The translations under genes were made by a program, and so were the position numbers. Shown here one piece after another: positions 25,619 through 34,738 of a stretch of 64,000 nt of DNA. Location: contig NZ_JADEYQ010000015.1 in the NCBI RefSeq assembly GCF_022627575.1, positions 21,382 to 85,381 of the forward strand. Reading direction: 5' to 3'. Origin of the DNA: Sphingobacterium rhinopitheci (GTDB taxonomy: Bacteria; Bacteroidota; Bacteroidia; Sphingobacteriales; Sphingobacteriaceae). Below the pieces are notes generated by a model. It did no database searches. It saw only the letters and a program-made list of their open reading frames with translations, and was not told where the DNA came from. Within the stretch, counting starts at the first letter, position 1. Each line of letters begins with the position of its first letter.

Positions 25619-26375
25619 AGGAATAATCATCATGAGTTTGGCAATTTTTCTTTTTTCAAGTTGCGCATCAAAAAAGAAAGTTGTGGGCGATAAGACAGGG
25701 ACAAATCCGGTCATGCTAAATGATGGATATACGATTAATAATTTGGACTTTCATACCTTTAATGGTAGAGCGAAAACAAAAGTAGAGTTTGGTGACGAAA
25801 AGCAAGATGTTACCTTGCATATTCGTATAGATAGAGATAAAGCTATTTGGATTTCCGTAACGGCTACTGTTGTAAATTATGAAGCAGCGCGGATATTGAT
25901 TACGCCGGATACGGTGAAAATTTTAAATAAACTGCAAAGTGAGTATATTGTTAAGCCATTTAGTTACATATATAAGTATGCAGGGGAAGGTATTAATTTT
26001 GCTATGCTACAGGATTTGATTTTAGCAAATGTAAATACCAAATTGTTGCGTACAGAGAATCTTACGGTTGCTAGTGCAGCCGACGAGGTGCAATTAGTAG
26101 GGGTGATAAACGGTCTTTCTTTTCAATATAGCTTGAATGAAAATAATCGCCCAAAGGTATTTCGGTTAAATGCTATTGGTGCAAATGAGAATATTGAAGC
26201 ATTTTACAGTAGTTTTGCTGCAGTAACAGGATATAATTTTCCACAAAACCAGAATTTAAAGGTCAATGCTGGGGCATTATCTATAAATGCTATACTCAAC
26301 TACAACAAGCTAGAGTTTAATGAACCTATTGAAATGCCTTTTACAGCACCTGCAAAATATAAGGTGGTAAATTGA
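25608..26375 (+). CDS. DUF4292 family lipoprotein (LolB-like)
   Basis: This 255-aa protein has a lipoprotein signal with lipobox FLFSSC (Cys about residue 19). The mature part matches the Bacteroidota DUF4292 family, which has a LolA/LolB-like half-barrel: NGRAKTKVEFGDEKQDVTL, IWISVTATVVNYEAARILI, and VKILNKLQSEYIVKPFSYI. It is likely an outer-membrane lipoprotein on the periplasmic side; a role in lipoprotein or lipid transfer is an inference from the fold. It overlaps the TPR gene by 11 nt and precedes the EnvC-like gene. Confidence 0.85.
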   Translation: MWSRGIIIMSLAIFLFSSCASKKKVVGDKTGTNPVMLNDGYTINNLDFHTFNGRAKTKVEFGDEKQDVTLHIRIDRDKAIWISVTATVVNYEAARILITPDTVKILNKLQSEYIVKPFSYIYKYAGEGINFAMLQDLILANVNTKLLRTENLTVASAADEVQLVGVINGLSFQYSLNENNRPKVFRLNAIGANENIEAFYSSFAAVTGYNFPQNQNLKVNAGALSINAILNYNKLEFNEPIEMPFTAPAKYKVVN

Positions 26376-26475
26376 TAATAAATGTTGGTAAAATCACTCA
26401 TTTTATTAGGCATATAGTTTTGTTATCGTTATTTTTGGACATTTTAAGATAAGCTAAATAAGAAATAGCATTTTG

Positions 26476-27741
26476 ATGAATTTGAATAAAATACTTTTTA
26501 GTATCATTATATTATGCGCCGCGACGCAAATTTCTTTTGGACAAAGTAGTGTTGCTCTAAAAAAGCAACGTGAAAAGATTGAAATAGAAATCGCTTCTTT
26601 GAACAAAGAGCTTGCCGCAAAGACGCGCGAAAAATTGCTTTCTCAAAAGGAAGTAAATGCACTCAGCCGTCAGTTAGCGTTGCGTGAGGAAAAAATCACG
26701 ATTATCAGTCGAGAACTTAATAATCTGAGCACACAGATTAACAGCAACACCAAGACCGTTCAGTCGTTGAAAGAAGAATTACAAAAGATGCGTGATGATT
26801 ATGAGAAAATGATCATGTTTGCTTTTCGTAATAAGAATGGCTATAATAAAATGATGTTTATTTTTGCTTCAAAGGATTTTAATCAAGCCTTTAAGCGGGT
26901 TAAGTATTTGCAACAATTTACGGATGCTCGGAAAATAAAGGTAGCAGAAATTGAAGTTGTTAAAAAAGAAATAGAGCTAAAAATAGCACAGCTAGAAGCT
27001 GATAGAAAGACACAAAAAGATCTTTTAGCAGATCAACAACAGGAACGTAATATTATAGCGAAGGATCGTGCCGAGCATCAGGGCCAACTGAGCCAAATAG
27101 TCAAAGAAGAACGGTCCGTAAAAGGTCAGCTTTCCAAAAAGCAACAAGAAAAGAAACGTGTCGATTCTCAGATTAGGGCTGCTATTGCGCGCGAAATCGC
27201 TGAAGAGCGTCGCAAAGCAGAGGAAGAACGCAAACGAAAAGCGGAGCTTGAAGCCAAACGTACCGGCAAAACTGTAGCGGAGGTAGAAAAAACAATTCCC
27301 AAGAAAACGGATAGTGAGATTTTACGCTCTACTCCAGAAGCCGCTCGCTTGTCAGCAGATTTTCAATCTAATAGAGGTAGGCTTCCATGGCCTGTAGGTC
27401 AAGGGAATATTGTACGAGGATATGGTCGTAGATCTGTCGAAGGTGTTACAATTGATGAACCAGATGTTGCTATTCGAACAGCCGACAACGCTGCTGTTAA
27501 AACGGTATTTGAGGGCGATGTGGTACAAGCATTGGGTGGTATTGTTGTCATCAAGCACGGTGAGTATTTTAGTTTTTATTCTAATTTAGGAAGTGTTTCT
27601 GTGCGTAAAGGTCAAAAAGTTACTAGAGGACAACAAATTGGTACAGCAGGAAGAGATGAAGATTTAGGTTATTCCGTTGTTAACTTTGGTTTGCAGCAGG
27701 GACAGCGTGAATTTGACCCATCGTCTTGGTTAGCAAGATAG
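26476..27741 (+). CDS. EnvC-like murein hydrolase activator with degenerate LytM domain
   Basis: This 421-aa protein has a signal peptide (cut near ISFGQ), a long coiled coil (about residues 25-270) and a C-terminal LytM/M23 domain (about 305-421). The zinc ligands of active M23 peptidases are missing: the H-x-G-x-D region reads EGVTIDEPDVAIR, the Y-x-HL region reads FSFYSNLGS, and the H-L-H-F-E region reads SVVNFGLQ. It is therefore an activator of amidases, like EnvC, not an enzyme. I start at ATG 26476, since the frame's extra codon is a TTG. It likely guides septal peptidoglycan splitting. Confidence 0.92.
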   Translation: MNLNKILFSIIILCAATQISFGQSSVALKKQREKIEIEIASLNKELAAKTREKLLSQKEVNALSRQLALREEKITIISRELNNLSTQINSNTKTVQSLKEELQKMRDDYEKMIMFAFRNKNGYNKMMFIFASKDFNQAFKRVKYLQQFTDARKIKVAEIEVVKKEIELKIAQLEADRKTQKDLLADQQQERNIIAKDRAEHQGQLSQIVKEERSVKGQLSKKQQEKKRVDSQIRAAIAREIAEERRKAEEERKRKAELEAKRTGKTVAEVEKTIPKKTDSEILRSTPEAARLSADFQSNRGRLPWPVGQGNIVRGYGRRSVEGVTIDEPDVAIRTADNAAVKTVFEGDVVQALGGIVVIKHGEYFSFYSNLGSVSVRKGQKVTRGQQIGTAGRDEDLGYSVVNFGLQQGQREFDPSSWLAR

Positions 27742-27770
27742 TTGTTACAAAAAATTAATTATTTATTGAT

Positions 27771-27778
27771 TATATTTG
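27771..27778 (+). promoter_or_regulatory. -7 box (TATATTTG) for tatA
   Basis: TATATTTG matches TAnnTTTG 32 nt before the tatA ATG. No -33 TTG at normal spacing. Confidence 0.4.
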
Positions 27779-27810
27779 CTTAGTTTAGAAAAGATATAAA
27801 GAAAATAAAA

Positions 27811-28014
27811 ATGTATACATCAAACTTATTATTTATAGGAACTCAAGAGATTATTATAATCGTTGTGTTGGTTCTTTTATTATTTGGGGGTAAAAAAATT
27901 CCTGAATTAATGCGTGGTTTAGGTCGTGGAGTAAAAGAATTTAAAGATGGTCAGCGTGAAGATAGTTCTGAAGCTCCTACTACTACTACTGACACAGAAA
28001 AAAAGAACAACTAA
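27811..28014 (+). CDS. tatA: Sec-independent translocase subunit TatA/TatE
   Basis: This 67-aa protein has the TatA plan: a short N-terminus, one membrane helix (about residues 13-25), the [14 protein letters not shown] hinge and amphipathic helix, and an acidic, Thr-rich tail. TatA forms the pore of the twin-arginine translocon, which exports folded proteins. tatC is not in the window. A likely substrate, the RR-signal protein at 59375, is. A terminator follows 24 nt downstream. Confidence 0.95.
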   Translation: MYTSNLLFIGTQEIIIIVVLVLLLFGGKKIPELMRGLGRGVKEFKDGQREDSSEAPTTTTDTEKKNN

Positions 28015-28037
28015 TACATGTTGTTAATTTATTAAAT

Positions 28038-28080
28038 AAAGATTTTACTAAGGCTTTCTTAGCTTTAGTAAAATCTTTTT
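28038..28080 (+). terminator. Terminator after tatA
   Basis: A 14-bp stem (28038-28051 with 28065-28078) followed by Ts, 24 nt after the tatA stop codon. Confidence 0.88.
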
Positions 28081-28131
28081 TGTTTCATACTAAAAATATA
28101 ATTCAATTTATTTTTAGCTAACTAATTTGTT

Positions 28132-29550
28132 ATGAGATTAGTGCTCTGTTTATTCTCACTTTTTTTTATCGCTCATACTAATGTTCTTGCTCAAGAGGAT
28201 ATGAATGAGTCTTATAATGAAGATTTTCATAATGCTATTCTTGAGTTCATAGAAGCGAAAAATGAACAGTTAATAATGGAATTGGATTCAATTAAAGGGA
28301 ATTCTGATTCGCCAATCACGCCTGAAGATATAGATATATTAAGGCGAAGTAAATTATTATCAAAAACGATCCCTTTAGAATATAATGAGCAGGTAAAATA
28401 TTATATTGATAAATATACATCTGCAAATTACAGGCCTTATATGAATAAGTTATTAGGGTTAAGTAAGCATTACTTCCCTATATACGAATCTATTCTTTCA
28501 GAAGTTGGAGTCCCAGAAGAGATTAAGTATTTATCCTTAGTAGAGTCTTCTTTGGATCCACATCTTGTTTCTCGATCTGGTGCTGTAGGACCGTGGCAGT
28601 TTATGCATATTACGGCCAAAGAATACAATTTAGAGATGAATAGTTATTTGGACGAAAGAAAAGATCCTTATTCATCTAGTTATGCGGTATCGCAATATTT
28701 GCAGAGCGCATATAATCAATTTGGGGATTGGCTATTGGCTATAGCCTCGTATAACTGTGGCCGCGGTTGTGTGCAAAGAGCGATTAAAAAATCGGGCTAT
28801 ACGCAGCCTACATTTTGGGAATTATCTCCTTTCCTACCCGCAGAGACAAGAAATTATATACCAAAATATATAGCGATGAGCTATGTGTTGAGTGATCCTG
28901 GGTATTATGATATTTTTGGTGATAACTCAGATTTGAAATTTGATCATAAAGTATTATTTGTGTCCAATACTATAGATCTTAATAATGTTGCTTCCGCTTT
29001 AGGTATATCGCACGACGACCTCAAGAAGTATAACCCTGCTTATAAGCGCAATTTGGTCAATGGTAGTGTTCAGAAGCCTAAGCGACTATTATTGCCGATT
29101 ACACAGAATACCAATGATAGTTTATTGTATTTAGCATTGAATGATAGTAAATCCCTATTGTATAATGATACGGAAAAAACGGATGAAGGAAGTATAAAAA
29201 AATATAAGGTAAAAAGAGGGGAGACATTAGTTTCCATAAGTCGCAAATTTGGGGTTTCTATTCAAAACCTTAAAGCTTGGAATGGCCTGGGGTCCAGTAA
29301 TTATATTACGGGTAAAACGTTGATTATCGAAAAGCCTATCAACAATCAGTTAGCTAAGAATACAAAGGTGGCAACTTCCGTAAAGAATTCCTCTTCAAGA
29401 ATGACTGTGTATACCGTCAAAAAAGGAGATTCTCTTGATGCAATTGCTAATTTACACAAGGGTTTAACAGTTCAAAAGTTGAAAGCTGATAATGGTTTAC
29501 GTACTAATTTGATCAAACCGGGTATGAAACTTAAAATCAATAAAGGTTAA
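28132..29550 (+). CDS. Membrane-bound lytic murein transglycosylase D-like, with LysM repeats
   Basis: This 472-aa protein has a signal peptide (residues 1-20, cut near NVLAQ), a Slt-type transglycosylase domain (about 115-245) with the catalytic Glu138 in SLVESSLDP and GAVGPWQFM, AIASYNCG and ETRNYIPKYIA, and two C-terminal LysM domains (about 355-398 and 425-471) that bind peptidoglycan. It cleaves the MurNAc-GlcNAc bond with anhydro-ring formation. There is no lipobox, so it is periplasmic or loosely membrane-bound. It converges on the PRT gene, sharing a bidirectional terminator. Confidence 0.94.
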   Translation: MRLVLCLFSLFFIAHTNVLAQEDMNESYNEDFHNAILEFIEAKNEQLIMELDSIKGNSDSPITPEDIDILRRSKLLSKTIPLEYNEQVKYYIDKYTSANYRPYMNKLLGLSKHYFPIYESILSEVGVPEEIKYLSLVESSLDPHLVSRSGAVGPWQFMHITAKEYNLEMNSYLDERKDPYSSSYAVSQYLQSAYNQFGDWLLAIASYNCGRGCVQRAIKKSGYTQPTFWELSPFLPAETRNYIPKYIAMSYVLSDPGYYDIFGDNSDLKFDHKVLFVSNTIDLNNVASALGISHDDLKKYNPAYKRNLVNGSVQKPKRLLLPITQNTNDSLLYLALNDSKSLLYNDTEKTDEGSIKKYKVKRGETLVSISRKFGVSIQNLKAWNGLGSSNYITGKTLIIEKPINNQLAKNTKVATSVKNSSSRMTVYTVKKGDSLDAIANLHKGLTVQKLKADNGLRTNLIKPGMKLKINKG

Positions 29551-29555
29551 TAAAA

Positions 29556-29582
29556 ATGCAGCTTAGGAAAGCCAAGCTGCAT
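29556..29582. terminator. Bidirectional terminator between MltD-like and PRT genes
   Basis: A 9-bp perfect stem (29556-29564 with 29574-29582) lies between convergent genes. The right arm and loop lie inside the PRT coding end, and the minus-strand U-run is good. Confidence 0.8.
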
Positions 29583-30078
29583 CTTCTTCTTTATCAAATT
29601 CTTCTAAACAAACTGTTACGTGTTCTTTTAAAATCGTAGAAAGTTTTAAGCCATAAAAATCACTGAATATAGGGAATATATGATGACTTCTATCTATTAA
29701 GACCGCTGTTCTCATTTTCTTAAGTGGAATATTAATAAACACACCTAAGGCATAAGCCAATGTACGTCCACTATTTAATACATCATCAACAACAATTACC
29801 GTTTTATTATTAGCGACATCTGTAGGTTTGTCCGTTATGGCATCTAATGAGCGTTTGTTTTTCTGTATACTAACTTTTATAAGTTCAATTTCTTTGTCAG
29901 GAGCAATTTCATGTAGGATCACTTGTAGACGTTGCGCAAAAACGTATCCTCGATCTGCAATCCCTACTAATACAATATTTTTCTCATCAAAATTATCTTC
30001 TAATATTTGGTAGGCAATACGTCTTGATTTTTGTACTATTTGCGTCTTGTTTAATATTAAAGTTTTCTTAGTTGACAT
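29563..30078 (-). CDS. PyrR-like phosphoribosyltransferase
   Basis: This 171-aa type I phosphoribosyltransferase has the PRPP-binding motif VIVVDDVLNSGRTLAYA (about residues 95-111) and the flexible-loop region preceding it. It resembles PyrR and related small PRTs that act on uracil or hypoxanthine, but whether it is an enzyme or an RNA-binding regulator is not clear. No pyr attenuator is seen near it. Its stop codon lies in a terminator stem shared with the convergent gene. Confidence 0.8.
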   Translation of the reverse strand: MSTKKTLILNKTQIVQKSRRIAYQILEDNFDEKNIVLVGIADRGYVFAQRLQVILHEIAPDKEIELIKVSIQKNKRSLDAITDKPTDVANNKTVIVVDDVLNSGRTLAYALGVFINIPLKKMRTAVLIDRSHHIFPIFSDFYGLKLSTILKEHVTVCLEEFDKEEDAAWLS

Positions 30079-30110
30079 AATCTCTTTTTAACTGTACTAA
30101 ATTAAATAAA

Positions 30111-30146
30111 AAGTCCGAATGAATATCAATTCATTCGGACTTTTAT
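30111..30146 (-). terminator. Terminator of the NlpC/P60 gene
   Basis: A perfect 16-bp stem (30111-30126 with 30131-30146) with a 4-nt loop, 18 nt after the stop codon of the minus-strand peptidase gene. Confidence 0.88.
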
Positions 30147-30163
30147 TAATATAGGAATTAATA

Positions 30164-30730
30164 TTATTGTTCGTTATCGAATTCTGAAAGATCAGCAGTC
30201 ATCATACGAGAATCTTCCGTTTTTGGACGTCCTCCATTATAGTAGTAGCGTTTCCAATACGAATCATTTAAATTACTTACCATTACTCCTTTACTAGAGG
30301 ATGCATGTGCAAATTTGTCATCACCGATATATACGCCTACATGCGTGATACTTTTACTTCTGATTTTAAAAAATACTAAATCGCCAGGTTGTAGGTTGTT
30401 TTTTTCTATAGGGGTAACGTTAGCAAATTGATTTCTACTGTTGTAGCCAATAGTAGTGTTAAAAACATTTTCATATAAAGCTAGAGAAAATTTAGAACAA
30501 TCAATTCCTTTTTTTGAATCTCCACCTAATCTGTATGGGGTACCTACCCAATCATAAACAAATTGATAAAGCTTCGTACTTGTTGTCGCATTTACAGCTA
30601 CACCCATTATTTGAGAAAAATATTCCTTTGCAAGATTATCTTGCTCTTTAACTTTATTGTTTGTTTGTGCATGCGACACTAGACAAAAGCCTATAAATAA
30701 CATTCCTGCTATTAGTTTTTTTGTGTTCAT
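30164..30730 (-). CDS. NlpC/P60 (C40) peptidase, exported
   Basis: This 188-aa protein has a signal peptide (MNTKKLIAGMLFIGFCLVSHA) and an NlpC/P60 domain. The catalytic Cys is in GIDCSKF, the His in SITHVGVYIG, and the third polar residue is the His of FAHASS. The family cleaves gamma-D-Glu-diaminopimelate bonds in peptidoglycan stem peptides. I chose ATG 30730, since it gives a clean signal peptide; an upstream ATG at 30781 adds 17 charged residues ahead of it. Domain length is typical of Spr/MepS-like enzymes. Confidence 0.9.
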   Translation of the reverse strand: MNTKKLIAGMLFIGFCLVSHAQTNNKVKEQDNLAKEYFSQIMGVAVNATTSTKLYQFVYDWVGTPYRLGGDSKKGIDCSKFSLALYENVFNTTIGYNSRNQFANVTPIEKNNLQPGDLVFFKIRSKSITHVGVYIGDDKFAHASSSKGVMVSNLNDSYWKRYYYNGGRPKTEDSRMMTADLSEFDNEQ

Positions 30731-30781
30731 TAAATCGCTTTTTTTTAATTTACAACTTTGTTTTGATTTACTGAAAGTCAT

Positions 30782-31064
30782 ATATCCTTCCGTTTAGATC
30801 ATAACGAAGATAGGGCTTCTTATATAGTAATCCAAGCAATTTTACCCTAATTTAACATTTTATTAACACTTTGCTATCTATAATAGTCTTTTAATAAGGT
30901 TTTTAAGTGATATTTAGTTCGCTGATTTTATGTTTTTTAACATTTTTTGTGTTTTAAGAGCTATTTCGTACAGTTTTTCAAATGTAACGGCATAAGTTGA
31001 TATTTCGATTTATATAAAAATATATTAAATAAAATATTGTATTTATAAATTATATTTTATCTTT
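30782..31064 (+). other. AT-rich region upstream of the thr leader, no gene
   Basis: About 280 nt between the divergent peptidase and thr units. A TTG (31037-31039), 18 nt, TATCTTTA (31058-31065) near-promoter sits at its right end and would start transcription close to 31072. No reading frame or other structure is supported. Confidence 0.35.
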
Positions 31065-31169
31065 ATGAAATATTTACAGAAAACAATGCAACAAGGCACG
31101 ATTATTACAACGATTATTATTACCACTGGGATTACATACCTCGGAGGAAGTACTTCTATTGTTGAATAA
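31065..31169 (+). CDS. thrL: Threonine operon leader peptide
   Basis: This 34-codon frame is too short for ordinary gene calling but is clear. It encodes a peptide with eight Thr and seven Ile, packed in the middle (codons 12-24 include GTIITTIIITTGIT). The run parallels the Thr/Ile leader of the E. coli thr operon. A terminator follows at 31192 and thrA starts at 31266. If transcription starts near 31072 (the best -7 box overlaps the first ATG), translation could instead begin at the ATG at 31086, still ahead of all the key codons. Its role is to stall the ribosome when Thr- or Ile-tRNA is uncharged. Confidence 0.85.
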   Translation: MKYLQKTMQQGTIITTIIITTGITYLGGSTSIVE

Positions 31170-31224
31170 TTAGTGTTCAAAAGATATGTGAAGCCTTCCT
31201 CTTAAAAAGAGGAAGGCTTTTTTT
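31144..31224 (+). promoter_or_regulatory. thr operon attenuator: antiterminator and terminator
   Basis: The terminator has a 12-bp stem (31192-31203 with 31207-31218) and seven Ts. Bases 31144-31150 (GAGGAAG) pair perfectly with 31195-31201 (CTTCCTC), in the left arm of that stem, so the two structures exclude each other. The antiterminator arm lies just after the Thr/Ile codons; a stalled ribosome leaves it free, while a moving one covers it. Confidence 0.8.
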
Positions 31225-31265
31225 GTTAGTCACTTATTTTAAACAACTATAAACAATAAACCAGT

Positions 31266-33716
31266 ATGAAAGTATTAAAGTTTGGGGGAACTTCAGTCGG
31301 TTCTAAAGAGAGTATAAGGGCTGTTCTTGATATCGTAAAAAAATCTCATGATAATGGAGAAAAGCCTTTGGTCGTATTATCGGCAATGGCTGGCGTAACC
31401 AATCTTTTATCTAAGATGGCAGACAATGCTGCCGAACGCTTATCATTTGATGCCGATATACAATATTTAGAAGAGAAACATTTTGCTGTTGTAAAGGAGT
31501 TAATCGCAGTAAAATATCAAAATCCGGTACTTACCAAATTAAAGTTGATGCTTAATGATCTTGAAGAAATCCTTCATGGTGTATTTGCATTAAAAGAACT
31601 TAGTCCACAATCTAAAGATTTAATTGTTTCTTTTGGCGAGCGTTTTTCCAATTATTTGGTATCTAAAATTATGGAACAATATATCCAAGATGCTTTATAT
31701 ATCGATGCTTCGCATTATGTAAAGACGGATTCTAATTTTGGAAATGCACATTTGAATGAAGAATTAACTACACAATTAATACAATCTTTGGCGATAACAC
31801 ATGCAGATAAGTTATTATTTGTAACAGGTTTCATCGGCTCTAACGACAAAGGTCGTATAACTACATTAGGACGCGGCGGCTCTGATTATACAGCGGCTAT
31901 TTTTGGATCTGTATTAAATGCGGAGGTCATTGAGATATGGACGGATGTGAATGGTATGCTTACAGCTGATCCTCGTATTGTGAAAAAAGCATTTTCTCTA
32001 CCTGTTCTATCGTATACGGAAGCGATGGAGTTATCTTATTTCGGCGCTAAGGTGATCTATCCACCGACGATGATTCCTGCCTTTATGAAGCGTATTCCTA
32101 TCGCTATACGTAATACTTTTGACCCCGAATTTGCAGGTACATTTATTCAGTTTGCATCAGATTGTACGCAATATCCTATCAAAGGTATTTCTTCCATATC
32201 GGATATCTCTATTATCAATCTTTCGGGATCGGGGATGATTGGAAAATCGGGCTTCTCTGGGCGATTATTTACGTTGTTGGCGCGCGAGCAAATCAATGTG
32301 GTATTGATTACGCAATCGTCATCTGAGCACAGTATTACTTTTGCAGTAAATCCTTCTGATGCTGAAAAAGCATTGAAGCTCATCGGTCAAGAATTTGAAT
32401 TGGAATTGGAAGCAGCTAAGTTGGTGATTCCCGAGGTAGAAGAAAATCTATCTGTACTGGCAATCGTGGGTGAAAATATGAAACGTACGCCAGGTATGTC
32501 CGGTAAATTATTTGCTGCTTTAGGACGTAATGGTATCAATGTACGTGCTATAGCACAAGGATCTTCTGAGTTTAATATTTCGGTTATTATTTCCAAAGAT
32601 GATCTAGCCAAAGCATTAAATGCTGTACATGATGCTTTTTTTGCGGAGCTAAAGAAAACATTACATGTTTTTAATTTGGGTACCGGAAATATTGGAGCGA
32701 CATTATTCCGACAGTTAGCCGAACAGCATGACTTTTTGTTGGAAAATAATGATATTGAAATAAAAGTAGTAGGTGTTTCAAATTCACGAAAAATGGTGTT
32801 CAATTTAGAGGGCATTAATTTGGATACTTGGAGCGATGAGTTAGACGAAAAGGGGGAGTTAGCGGATTTGTCAGGTTTCGTAGAAAAGATGAAAGCTTTT
32901 AATTTGCCAAATTGTGTGTTTATAGATAATACAGCCAGTAAAGTGCCGGCCACATATTATGAAGATATTTTTAAAGCTAATATATCTATTGTTACGTGTA
33001 ATAAAATAGCTAATTCTGGAGAGTATGCACAATATCGTTTGTTACATGATACGGCACGTAAGCATGGCGTAGATTTCTTCTATGAAACTAACGTAGGTGC
33101 AGGTTTACCTATCGTTAGTGTTTTAAAGGATTTGATGCTCAGTGGAGATCGTATTTTGAAAATTGAAGCTATTCTTTCAGGTACTATATCTTATATCTTT
33201 AATAATTTTATAGGCGATGCTTCTTTCTATGATGTGGTGAAGAAAGCCCAAGAATTAGGATATACAGAACCTGATCCTCGCGATGATTTAGGAGGTGTTG
33301 ATTTTATGCGTAAGATGTTGATTTTGGCTCGTGATGCTGGCCATAAGATGGAGTCTTCAGATGTAAATTTGGGTGCTATTTTACCAGAATCATGCTTGAA
33401 GGCTAATTCGGTAGATGAATTTTATACTGAATTATTAAAGGCTGATAAATATTTTAATAGCTTGAAAGAAAAGGCAGCAGCAGCGCATAAAGTTATTCGT
33501 TATATCGGCAAATTAGAAAATGGAAAAGTGGATATTTCTTTACAGTTTGTAGATGAAAATCATCCTTTCTATGCCTTATCAGGCAGTGACAATATTATAT
33601 CTTTTACGACAGAACGTTACAAAGAAAGACCGTTAGTGGTAAAGGGGCCAGGTGCTGGTGCTGAAGTAACTGCAGGTGGTGTATTTGCGGACTTAGTAAA
33701 TGTTGGGTCAAAATAA
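31266..33716 (+). CDS. thrA: Bifunctional aspartokinase / homoserine dehydrogenase
   Basis: This 816-aa protein combines aspartokinase (residues 1-about 300; start MKVLKFGGTSVGS, TLGRGGSDYTA), two ACT regulatory domains (about 310-460) and homoserine dehydrogenase (about 465-816; LGTGNIGATL for NAD(P)H, VVTCNKIANSG, LSGTISYIFNNF, DPRDDLGGVDFMRKML). It makes both the first and third steps from aspartate to threonine and methionine. The ACT domains imply feedback inhibition, probably by threonine. It is the first gene of thrABC, behind the attenuator at 31144-31224. Confidence 0.97.
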   Translation: MKVLKFGGTSVGSKESIRAVLDIVKKSHDNGEKPLVVLSAMAGVTNLLSKMADNAAERLSFDADIQYLEEKHFAVVKELIAVKYQNPVLTKLKLMLNDLEEILHGVFALKELSPQSKDLIVSFGERFSNYLVSKIMEQYIQDALYIDASHYVKTDSNFGNAHLNEELTTQLIQSLAITHADKLLFVTGFIGSNDKGRITTLGRGGSDYTAAIFGSVLNAEVIEIWTDVNGMLTADPRIVKKAFSLPVLSYTEAMELSYFGAKVIYPPTMIPAFMKRIPIAIRNTFDPEFAGTFIQFASDCTQYPIKGISSISDISIINLSGSGMIGKSGFSGRLFTLLAREQINVVLITQSSSEHSITFAVNPSDAEKALKLIGQEFELELEAAKLVIPEVEENLSVLAIVGENMKRTPGMSGKLFAALGRNGINVRAIAQGSSEFNISVIISKDDLAKALNAVHDAFFAELKKTLHVFNLGTGNIGATLFRQLAEQHDFLLENNDIEIKVVGVSNSRKMVFNLEGINLDTWSDELDEKGELADLSGFVEKMKAFNLPNCVFIDNTASKVPATYYEDIFKANISIVTCNKIANSGEYAQYRLLHDTARKHGVDFFYETNVGAGLPIVSVLKDLMLSGDRILKIEAILSGTISYIFNNFIGDASFYDVVKKAQELGYTEPDPRDDLGGVDFMRKMLILARDAGHKMESSDVNLGAILPESCLKANSVDEFYTELLKADKYFNSLKEKAAAAHKVIRYIGKLENGKVDISLQFVDENHPFYALSGSDNIISFTTERYKERPLVVKGPGAGAEVTAGGVFADLVNVGSK

Positions 33717-33730
33717 TTATTAGAGAAAAA

Positions 33731-34732
33731 ATGTCAAATAATAAAGTGTCAACATCTATTGAAGGAAAAGCAGACCTATCACATGCAGTAGATAAAATTC
33801 GTGTATTTGCACCTGCTACGGTAGCAAATATGATATGTGGATTTGATATATTAGGATTCGCTGTAGATCACCCTGGTGATGAGGTGAAGATGTATAAAGT
33901 ACCAACTCCTGGTGTTCGTATTCGTTCTATTGAAGGCGATGATGGACGACTTCCTTTGGATGCTGACAAGAATACTGTCAGTGCCTGTGTCAAGATGCTG
34001 CTTCGTGATTTGGGAATATTAGACCACATCGGTATTGAGATTGAATTGATTAAACATATGCCTATCGGTTCGGGTTTAGGATCTAGTTCCGCAAGTACTG
34101 TTGCTGGCTTATTCGCTATAAATGCGCTGTTAGGATTTCCATTGACCAAGGATGAGTTGATGCCTTATTGTGTAGAAGGCGAACGTTTGGCTTGTGGCCA
34201 CGGTCACGCAGACAATGTTGCGCCTGCATTGATGGGGGGTGTTACCTTGATACGTGGACAGGAGGATTTGGATGTCATCAAATTGCCTGTTCCGCCAAAA
34301 TTATATGCTGGTATTGTATTCCCTCAAGTTGATGTGCCGACACGCGAAGCCAGACAACTAATCAAAGACAAAGTATTGTTGAAAGATGCGGTCGTACAAT
34401 GGGGAAATATTGCTGGATTAATAGCTGGTTTATTTCAACATGATTATGAACTTATTGGTCGTAGTATGCATGATGTATTAATTGAACCTACTCGAGCAAT
34501 ATTGATTCCTGAGTTTTATGAGATGAAGCGTATAGCTTTAGAAAATGGAGCATTGAGTTTCGGTATTTCTGGGTCAGGGCCATCTGTTGTGGCTATTACT
34601 AAAGGAGAAGAAATTGCTCGAATCGTGACCGAAAAGATTAAAGCGCATTTGTCAGCACGAGATATTGAGAGCTATCAATATGTATCTAATGTGAACGTAG
34701 AAGGTCCAAAAGTATTACCATTTAATGATTAA
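33731..34732 (+). CDS. thrB: Homoserine kinase
   Basis: This 333-aa GHMP kinase phosphorylates homoserine. The family ATP motif is clear: MPIGSGLGSSSASTVAGLFA (about residues 114-133). The N-terminal RVFAPATVANMICGFDILG and the C-terminal GISGSGPSVVAI complete the GHMP pattern. It begins 14 nt after thrA and ends 6 nt before thrC, so all three are one transcript. A short polar N-terminal extension (about 20 residues) precedes the family core. Confidence 0.96.
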   Translation: MSNNKVSTSIEGKADLSHAVDKIRVFAPATVANMICGFDILGFAVDHPGDEVKMYKVPTPGVRIRSIEGDDGRLPLDADKNTVSACVKMLLRDLGILDHIGIEIELIKHMPIGSGLGSSSASTVAGLFAINALLGFPLTKDELMPYCVEGERLACGHGHADNVAPALMGGVTLIRGQEDLDVIKLPVPPKLYAGIVFPQVDVPTREARQLIKDKVLLKDAVVQWGNIAGLIAGLFQHDYELIGRSMHDVLIEPTRAILIPEFYEMKRIALENGALSFGISGSGPSVVAITKGEEIARIVTEKIKAHLSARDIESYQYVSNVNVEGPKVLPFND

Positions 34733-34738
34733 TAGGAA

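Noticed and set aside
26476..27741. Active M23 peptidase
   Set aside because: The zinc ligands and the catalytic His are all replaced, so an EnvC-like activator is the better call.
29563..30078. PyrR-type attenuation near the PRT gene
   Set aside because: No pyr-like binding loop or alternative hairpins are seen upstream; the only hairpin is an ordinary terminator.
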